DNA of 10,939 bases from an uncultured Lachnospiraceae bacterium (GTDB lineage Bacteria > Bacillota > Clostridia > Lachnospirales > Lachnospiraceae), in the NCBI GenBank assembly GCA_948468325.1, contig CAOKHR010000056.1:1-10939 (forward strand). The letters are read 5' to 3'. The notes beneath the pieces are model-generated. The model saw only the letters and a list, made by a program, of their open reading frames with translations. It made no database searches and was not told the DNA's origin. The position numbers were made by a program, and so were the translations under genes. Positions 7,336 through 10,939 of the stretch are shown in pieces. The stretch's first letter is position 1; the number at the start of each line of letters is the position of its first letter.

Positions 7336-7345
7336 CTCCACTCCC
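7336..7345 (-). promoter_or_regulatory. Ribosome binding site that sets the debranching enzyme start
   Basis: The minus strand reads GGGAGTGGAG here. The nearer GGAG is 6 nt from ATG 7329, which is why this start was preferred to the in-frame ATG at 7542. No convincing promoter is visible between this site and the terminator at 7365; a TGTTATAAA at 7356-7348 is too close to the ribosome binding site to be a normal -10. Confidence 0.7.
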
Positions 7346-7364
7346 TTTTTATAACATAATATGC

Positions 7365-7391
7365 AAAAAGACTGCCGTTGGCAGATTTTTT
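7365..7391 (-). terminator. Short bidirectional terminator after the J-protein unit
   Basis: CTGCC (7372-7376) and GGCAG (7380-7384) form a short stem with a GTT loop, flanked by A5 on one side and T6 on the other. Both transcripts would therefore end in a U-run. On the minus strand it is the first terminator after the J-domain gene and precedes the debranching enzyme gene. The stem is only 5 bp of GC-rich pairing plus A-T extension, so efficiency may be partial. Confidence 0.65.
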
Positions 7392-7415
7392 GTATTCTTT
7401 GCGCCAGATTTCCTT

Positions 7416-7610
7416 TAGAGCATATTTGAAAATTGCTTTCTGCCAGATGTATGACCCGCCGGGGTGGGAGATTTGTACCAAATGAGGGTGCGCAGCGGGC
7501 TACGTTGACCAAATTCATACAGATTGAACTGCTTATGTCCAATCCAATGGTGCAAATCTCGCGCTCAGTGGGACGCGCAGATGGCGGAATAAATTTTCAA
7601 ACGCGCTCTA
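7416..7610. mobile_element. MITE-like inverted-repeat element (about 195 bp, TA ends)
   Basis: The left end TAGAGCATATTTGAAAATT (7416-7434) and the inverted right end AATTTTCAAACGCGCTCTA (7592-7610) match at 16 of 19 positions; the three mismatches are adjacent (ATA versus GCG). A second, inner inverted repeat lies symmetrically inside: GAGATTTGTACC (7468-7479) with GGTGCAAATCTC (7549-7560), one mismatch, 52 and 50 nt from the ends. The whole element could fold into a long imperfect hairpin. Both ends carry TA, as expected for a TA target duplication (IS630/mariner-type mobilisation, inference). There is no transposase inside and no convincing ORF. It fills most of the 278-nt gap between the two genes and supplies the J gene's stop codon. 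Confidence 0.72.
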
Positions 7611-8219
7611 GCATGGCCTGAAACAGCAGCAATTGCAGAGCATATTTAAAAACAACATGCTAAGACACCAGTTTCCTGTACCGGCATAGGGCCTCTCATA
7701 GCTCTGCCCCATATTCCGGTACCATGTACCTCCAAAATCCAGATGCTGCTTAAACTGCCGGTATTCCATGTTGCTGGGCTCTAAGGCAACTGCTTTTTCA
7801 ATCTGTTCTTTGGCCGTCACATTATTGCCGACTGCCACATTGGCCATTGCACTGTAATAATACCACCTCGCGCCTCTTTCTGAAGGTGAAACAGAATTTA
7901 ATACATTCAGCGCCTCTGCAAAATGACGGTTTGCAATATAATTTGCCGCTGCCTGCAGCTCTATGGAATCATTGCCCCTTCCCGAAGAGTAATCGCCATA
8001 TGCACGGCTGCCTCCGTAACTGTAACCCTGCTGCTTTTCTTTCATAATCTGGTCATACGCCTGCTGCACCTGCTTGAACCTTTCCTCTGCCTGCTCTTTA
8101 TGGGGGTTGTTCACGTTTGCATCGGGGTGGTACTTCCGGCTCAAAGAACGATATGCTTTTTTTATTTCTTCATCGCTGGCTTTCGGCGAAACGCCCAAAA
8201 CCTCATAAGGATTTGACAT
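7608..8219 (-). CDS. J-domain protein with TPR-like region and Cys-rich hydrophobic C-terminus
   Basis: The protein has 203 residues. Residues 3-60 are a J domain (NPYEVLGV, then RKYHPDA with HPD at 31-33, then FKQVQQAYDQI), which stimulates the ATPase of DnaK-type Hsp70. A Gly/Tyr/Ser linker (65-82) follows, then two helical TPR-like repeats at about 87-160 (AANYIANRHFAEALNVL and AKEQIEKAVALEPSN). The end, residues 184-203, is hydrophobic and Cys-rich (WCLSMLFLNMLCNCCCFRPC) and lacks the DnaJ zinc-finger layout, so this is not DnaJ itself. The start ATG overlaps the upstream DUF5685-like gene by 17 nt and has AGAGGA upstream, which implies coupled translation. The TAG stop lies in the terminal repeat of the MITE-like element. 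A client or role cannot be read from the sequence. Confidence 0.93.
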   Translation of the reverse strand: MSNPYEVLGVSPKASDEEIKKAYRSLSRKYHPDANVNNPHKEQAEERFKQVQQAYDQIMKEKQQGYSYGGSRAYGDYSSGRGNDSIELQAAANYIANRHFAEALNVLNSVSPSERGARWYYYSAMANVAVGNNVTAKEQIEKAVALEPSNMEYRQFKQHLDFGGTWYRNMGQSYERPYAGTGNWCLSMLFLNMLCNCCCFRPC

Positions 8220-9078
8220 TCTGTTTTCCTCTGGCTTTCTTTTCCTTCTGTTTTCTCTTTTTTAACTGAATATATTCATATCTGGACCATACACCGGAAT
8301 ATAAGATATTGCGCAGAATATCGGCATGCATAAGAATCGGCAGCCGCTCAAAAGACTTCGCACATTCTGACATCATACTGGTAAGAAGCAGTTTTACAAA
8401 TGTCTCAAAATCTTCTTCCCGCTGGCAGACCATCTGCGCAAACGGATTGTAATTCTGACGCTTTTTATCCTTTTTAAAATCTTCATAAGCATCCATCAGA
8501 TAAATATACTTACCCATATAAAAACTCAGACACCGCAGTTCTTCTGACCATTCATCTTCCTTCCAGTCAAAAATTTCTTCTGTTACCATTCCGGTCAGGC
8601 CGGAAATCAAATCAATATTTTCCTCACCGGCTTCTTCTGCAGCGGAAAGATCGGCAATATACCGCTCAACTGCCGTTACCTGTCTGGGATACTTCTTCCG
8701 GATTTTCTCATAGTCTTTTAACAGCGCCTTTGCAAATGCTTTCTTTGTATATGCCCTGTTGTCTTTCCAGTCATCCTCCAAATTGTGGTATGCCAGTACA
8801 ATATTCATATCTGCCGCATACTCTGTCGCTTCATTGATCCATGCCGTCTGCTTTTTCGTCGGATGAAGCGGGCAGGTAAATGCAGTCTCTTCATGATCCA
8901 ATTCATATAATCCCGTCAAAAGCACAACCAGAAATGTCATATCATAATTCAAAAGCATCTGGCCTTTCGTACCGCAATTGCGTTTTAACTTCTGGCACAA
9001 TCCGCAGTAGTATGCCTGATATGCTTTTGCACTTTCTTTGCAAAGTTCCTTACGATTAATGTTAATATATCCAAACAT
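8203..9078 (-). CDS. DUF5685-like helical protein with two Asp-rich motifs
   Basis: This 291-residue protein has a start (MFGYININ) and a YYCGLC motif that I recall from the DUF5685 family of Firmicutes; its function is unknown to me. Cysteines at 25, 28, 35 and 69 with His72 (YYCGLCQKLKRNC, then TCPLHP) may bind metal. Two Asp-rich helices stand out: DDWKD (102-106) and DAYED (196-200), the latter followed by KKD. Their spacing and the all-helical prediction recall isoprenoid-synthase-type folds such as squalene/phytoene synthase, where two such motifs bind Mg-diphosphate. This is a pattern-level inference. The C-terminus is very basic (KKRKQKEKKARGK). The gene starts 11 nt after the zinc-ribbon gene and overlaps the J gene by 17 nt. 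Its ribosome binding site (AGGA, about 10 nt from ATG) is weak, consistent with coupling. Confidence 0.88.
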   Translation of the reverse strand: MFGYININRKELCKESAKAYQAYYCGLCQKLKRNCGTKGQMLLNYDMTFLVVLLTGLYELDHEETAFTCPLHPTKKQTAWINEATEYAADMNIVLAYHNLEDDWKDNRAYTKKAFAKALLKDYEKIRKKYPRQVTAVERYIADLSAAEEAGEENIDLISGLTGMVTEEIFDWKEDEWSEELRCLSFYMGKYIYLMDAYEDFKKDKKRQNYNPFAQMVCQREEDFETFVKLLLTSMMSECAKSFERLPILMHADILRNILYSGVWSRYEYIQLKKRKQKEKKARGKQNVKSL

Positions 9079-9089
9079 AAGAATTCGTC

Positions 9090-9485
9090 CTAACTTTTCT
9101 TAATAAATTCTGTTTGACATTTCGGACAGGTGATGCATATTTTTCCTCTTCCTTTTGGAACTCTTACTTTCTGCCTGCACTGCGGACATTTGTAAAAGCG
9201 ATAAATTTTCTTTTGTTCCTGCCGTTTTTTCAAAGCATTCCATTTTACTGCACGCCGGTACCTGAAATTGCGGTATTTTTGTTCTTCTGCCTGACGTTTT
9301 GCAATATTTCTTGAAAATGCCCTGTAGTAACAATAAATCAGCAAAACAATTGCCGTCAGATAAAATATCCTGTTCCTGAAAAACAGGGAAACAACCATCA
9401 GCGCGATTGCTGCTCCCAGATAAGCTTTTGACAGTTCATCAAAACCATAACGGCCCGTCATAAACTTTTGTACCTTTTCTCTCAT
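9090..9485 (-). CDS. Small two-TM protein with C-terminal zinc ribbon
   Basis: The protein is 131 residues from the chosen start, MREKVQKFMTGRYG. An in-frame ATG two codons upstream (9491) is possible but leaves only about 1 nt between AAGGTG (9493-9498) and the start; from 9485 the spacing is 7 nt. Two hydrophobic helices lie at about residues 22-36 and 40-55, separated by FRNR, so the protein should be a membrane hairpin with both ends on the same side. A basic, aromatic stretch then leads to a zinc ribbon: CPQC and CPKC, 16 residues apart. The family is not recognised by name; similar small proteins sit beside DUF5685 genes in Lachnospiraceae, as far as I recall. It is the first gene of the three-gene unit with the DUF5685-like and J proteins, under the promoter at 9523-9551. 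Confidence 0.85.
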   Translation of the reverse strand: MREKVQKFMTGRYGFDELSKAYLGAAIALMVVSLFFRNRIFYLTAIVLLIYCYYRAFSRNIAKRQAEEQKYRNFRYRRAVKWNALKKRQEQKKIYRFYKCPQCRQKVRVPKGRGKICITCPKCQTEFIKKS

Positions 9486-9492
9486 ATTCATG

Positions 9493-9499
9493 CACCTTC
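9493..9499 (-). promoter_or_regulatory. Ribosome binding site deciding the zinc-ribbon protein start
   Basis: The minus strand reads GAAGGTG, 7 nt before ATG 9485 but only 1 nt before ATG 9491. This spacing favours the shorter protein. Confidence 0.55.
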
Positions 9500-9522
9500 A
9501 TTTGTTTTTTGATATAGAATAT

Positions 9523-9568
9523 ATGGTACCGTCTGCACAGTTTACTGTCAACTTACCTATTTTTTTTT
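9523..9568 (-). promoter_or_regulatory. Sigma-A type promoter with upstream A-tract
   Basis: A perfect -35 TTGACA (9551-9546) is followed by a 17-nt spacer and TACCAT (9528-9523) as the -10. Nine consecutive A residues (9568-9560 on the minus strand) lie just upstream of the -35 and could act as an UP element. Transcription would begin near 9516, giving a leader of about 30 nt for the zinc-ribbon, DUF5685-like and J-protein unit. No hairpin terminator for the preceding PilT-like gene is visible in this 99-nt gap. Confidence 0.72.
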
Positions 9569-9584
9569 AAGAAACATTTTATAA

Positions 9585-10643
9585 TTAATATATTTTCATC
9601 CTTTGCTCCATAACTTTTCTGTCAAATGCAAAAGAAAGGGCCGTTTCTGCAGAAATTGCAGATTTCATATACGCAGATAAAACAGCGTCATCCATTGTCT
9701 GCATTCCGGACTCCCTTTTCTGCTCCATAACATCCGTAATCTGGGAAATCCGCCCCTCGCGGATCATCATGGAAATATCTTTATCCTCTAACAGAAGCTC
9801 ATATACGGCGCATCTTCCTTCCTGACTGCGGGAAGGAAGCAGCTGCTGCACGACAATCCCTTTTAAAACTCCTGAAAGACGCCTTTGCATTTCCGGTCTT
9901 TTAAAATTTAAAAAACTGTCGATGATCCTCTGCACGGCATCTTCTGCCCACAAAGTATGTAAAACGGCAATGACCAGACATCCCGATTCCGCCGCCCTGA
10001 CTGCTTCCGAAATCATCTGCGTGCCTTTTAAATTTCCGATAAAAATAACATCTGCATTCTGACGCACCGCTGCACTGACTGCACGGGCATCTTCCTCCTC
10101 GTTGCTTCCGATTTCTCTTTGGGATACCATTCCTTTTCCATGAGGTATCACATATTCCACAGGATCTTCAATTGTAATAATATGCTTTGTCTCCGTTGAA
10201 GCAATGTAATGAAGCAGGCTTGCAGCTGTCGTCGTCTTGCCGGTTCCTGCTCCTCCCGCAATTATAATCAGTCCCTTTTTCTCTCTGGTAAGCGCCAGAA
10301 ATCCGGAAGGAAGTAAAATTTCTTCCGGATCCGGAATCTTAAGGGCAAAAAGACGGACTGTAACTGCATAAGATTCCTGCTGCCGGAATGCGTTCACACG
10401 AATACGAAACTGGTCAAAAACAGTAACTGCCGTTTCAATTGCACCATCCTGTTCCAATATTTTCCGCTGTATTTCCGTAAGAAAAATATCTAACAGTTCT
10501 TCCATTTCTGCTTCCGCTACATTCTCTTTCCCGTATATGCTCATGTTTCCGTTTATCCGGAACATCACGGGACGGCCGGGCATGAAATGAATATCCGACG
10601 CTTTTTCTTCATAGCCGTTTTTAAGCAATTCTTCTAAATCCAT
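9585..10643 (-). CDS. pilT: PilT-like type IV pilus retraction ATPase with altered Walker B
   Basis: At 352 residues this has PilT length and layout: an N-terminal PAS-like domain (ASDIHFMPGRPVMFRINGNM, about 15-34), then the RecA-type ATPase. Visible motifs are Walker A GGAGTGKTTT (130-139, Lys136), the Asp box TIEDPVEY (157-164, Glu163) and HT (229-230) of the His box. The Walker B-like stretch ADVIFIGNLKG (197-207) has Asn204, Lys206 and Gly207 where PilT normally reads GEMRD, and Cys222 replaces the first His of the His box. A weak AIRNLIRE-like segment (SMMIREGR, 291-298) and a PilT-like tail (GMQTMDDAVLSAY) follow. AGGAGG (10650-10655) supports ATG 10643. No other pilus gene is in the window, and the RNase P RNA gene lies immediately upstream. 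It may be a PilT paralogue with weak or regulatory ATPase activity. Confidence 0.9.
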   Translation of the reverse strand: MDLEELLKNGYEEKASDIHFMPGRPVMFRINGNMSIYGKENVAEAEMEELLDIFLTEIQRKILEQDGAIETAVTVFDQFRIRVNAFRQQESYAVTVRLFALKIPDPEEILLPSGFLALTREKKGLIIIAGGAGTGKTTTAASLLHYIASTETKHIITIEDPVEYVIPHGKGMVSQREIGSNEEEDARAVSAAVRQNADVIFIGNLKGTQMISEAVRAAESGCLVIAVLHTLWAEDAVQRIIDSFLNFKRPEMQRRLSGVLKGIVVQQLLPSRSQEGRCAVYELLLEDKDISMMIREGRISQITDVMEQKRESGMQTMDDAVLSAYMKSAISAETALSFAFDRKVMEQRMKIY

Positions 10644-10649
10644 GTAAAA

Positions 10650-10655
10650 CCTCCT
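10650..10655 (-). promoter_or_regulatory. Strong ribosome binding site of the PilT-like gene
   Basis: A full AGGAGG lies 6 nt from ATG 10643. It occupies most of the 28-nt gap to the RNase P RNA 3' end, so no separate promoter for this gene fits in the gap. The gene is either read from upstream or has a promoter inside the RNA gene. Confidence 0.8.
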
Positions 10656-10671
10656 GCATAAAATAAATACA

Positions 10672-10939
10672 AAAAATAAGCAGGGCGATAAGCCGGGTTA
10701 TGTCGTGAATGATCATCTATCTAGGACGGCTGTTGCCAGCCGCCTCAAGCAACCTACCTAAAGCTGGCGGGCCACGTCAACGCTTATGTTTGGTCTTGCT
10801 TCGAATGGGGTTTACATATGCCCTCCCTGTTACCAGAGAGGCGGTAGTCTCTTACACTGCCCTTCCACCCTTACCAGTATCACTGGCGGTATATTTCTGT
10901 TGCACTATCCTTGGAGTCGCCTCCACCGGACGTTATCCG
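10672..10939 (-). ncRNA. rnpB: RNase P RNA, 3' part (bacterial class A)
   Basis: Read on the minus strand, the stretch carries hallmark conserved RNase P RNA segments: GTCCGG near the right edge, GCAACAGAAATATACCGCC, GGTAAGGGTGGAA, GTAAGAGACTACCGCC, and near the 3' end GGTAGGTTGCTTGAGG followed by GACATAACCCGGCTTAT. This is the catalytic RNA that removes 5' leaders from pre-tRNA. The 5' end lies beyond the window. The RNA ends in GCCCTGC followed by TTATTTTTT, so the terminal P1 strand plus U-run probably also serves as terminator. The exact 3' end is uncertain by a few bases. Confidence 0.95.

Noticed and set aside
7348..7356. Extended -10 (TGTTATAAA) for the debranching enzyme gene
   Set aside because: Transcription would start inside the ribosome binding site, and no -35 is found at the right distance.
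7330..7542. Upstream extension of the debranching enzyme to an ATG at 7542, adding 71 residues
   Set aside because: It runs through the terminator hairpin and into the MITE-like element, and a well-spaced GGAG serves ATG 7329.
7433..7621. 62-residue plus-strand frame within the MITE-like element
   Set aside because: It lies inside an inverted-repeat element, has no clear ribosome binding site and runs into the J gene on the opposite strand, so it is probably non-coding.
9552..9590. Terminator for the PilT-like gene in the A/T-rich gap
   Set aside because: The run is A on the minus strand and no stem precedes it. It fits better as an UP-like A-tract of the next promoter.
1..10939. CRISPR array, tRNA genes or phage attachment site
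   Set aside because: No regularly spaced direct repeats with unique spacers, no cloverleaf sequence and no integrase-associated duplication were found. The only regular tandem repeat is the coding 39-bp one.

Overview
The window looks like chromosomal DNA of a Gram-positive Clostridia species, probably a Lachnospiraceae-type Firmicute. The signs are moderate-to-low GC, AGGAGG-type ribosome binding sites, a DUF5685-like gene, an RNase P RNA, a PilT-type ATPase and Ser/Thr kinase/PP2C/FHA signalling genes. This placement is inferred from gene content, not from a search. Every recognisable gene lies on the minus strand, so the natural reading order is from high to low coordinates.

Layout in reading order. 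(1) 10939-10672: 3' part of the RNase P RNA gene, cut by the window edge. (2) 10643-9585: a PilT-like ATPase whose usual Walker B glutamate is asparagine. (3) A TTGACA-type promoter with an A-tract (9568-9523) leads a three-gene unit: a two-TM zinc-ribbon protein, a DUF5685-like protein with two Asp-rich motifs, and a J-domain protein overlapping it by 17 nt. (4) 7610-7416: a roughly 195-bp MITE-like element with 19-bp imperfect terminal inverted repeats and TA ends, sitting exactly in the J gene's stop codon, followed by a terminator (7391-7365). (5) 7329-4792: a GlgX/pullulanase-type GH13 debranching enzyme with an N-terminal extension of six 13-residue repeats, ended by a strong hairpin terminator (4763-4721). 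(6) From 4658 to the left edge: a compact signalling operon of FHA protein, PP2C phosphatase, transmembrane Ser/Thr kinase, a one-TM protein, and the start of a secreted Ig-like protein. A perfect 11-bp inverted repeat precedes this operon.

The most interesting feature is in the signalling operon. A short motif, acidic-Thr-x-(Val/Leu)-Leu, occurs four times in the linker before the FHA domain and once in the kinase activation loop (DTTVLGT). Looser Thr-x-Leu-Leu variants recur about six times in the cytoplasmic tail of the small membrane protein. I infer a closed phospho-Thr circuit. The kinase would phosphorylate tails resembling its own activation loop, the FHA domain would bind the phospho-Thr in cis or at the membrane, and the PP2C enzyme would reset it. 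This resembles the GarA/OdhI phospho-switch, but with repeated sites and a membrane receptor tail.
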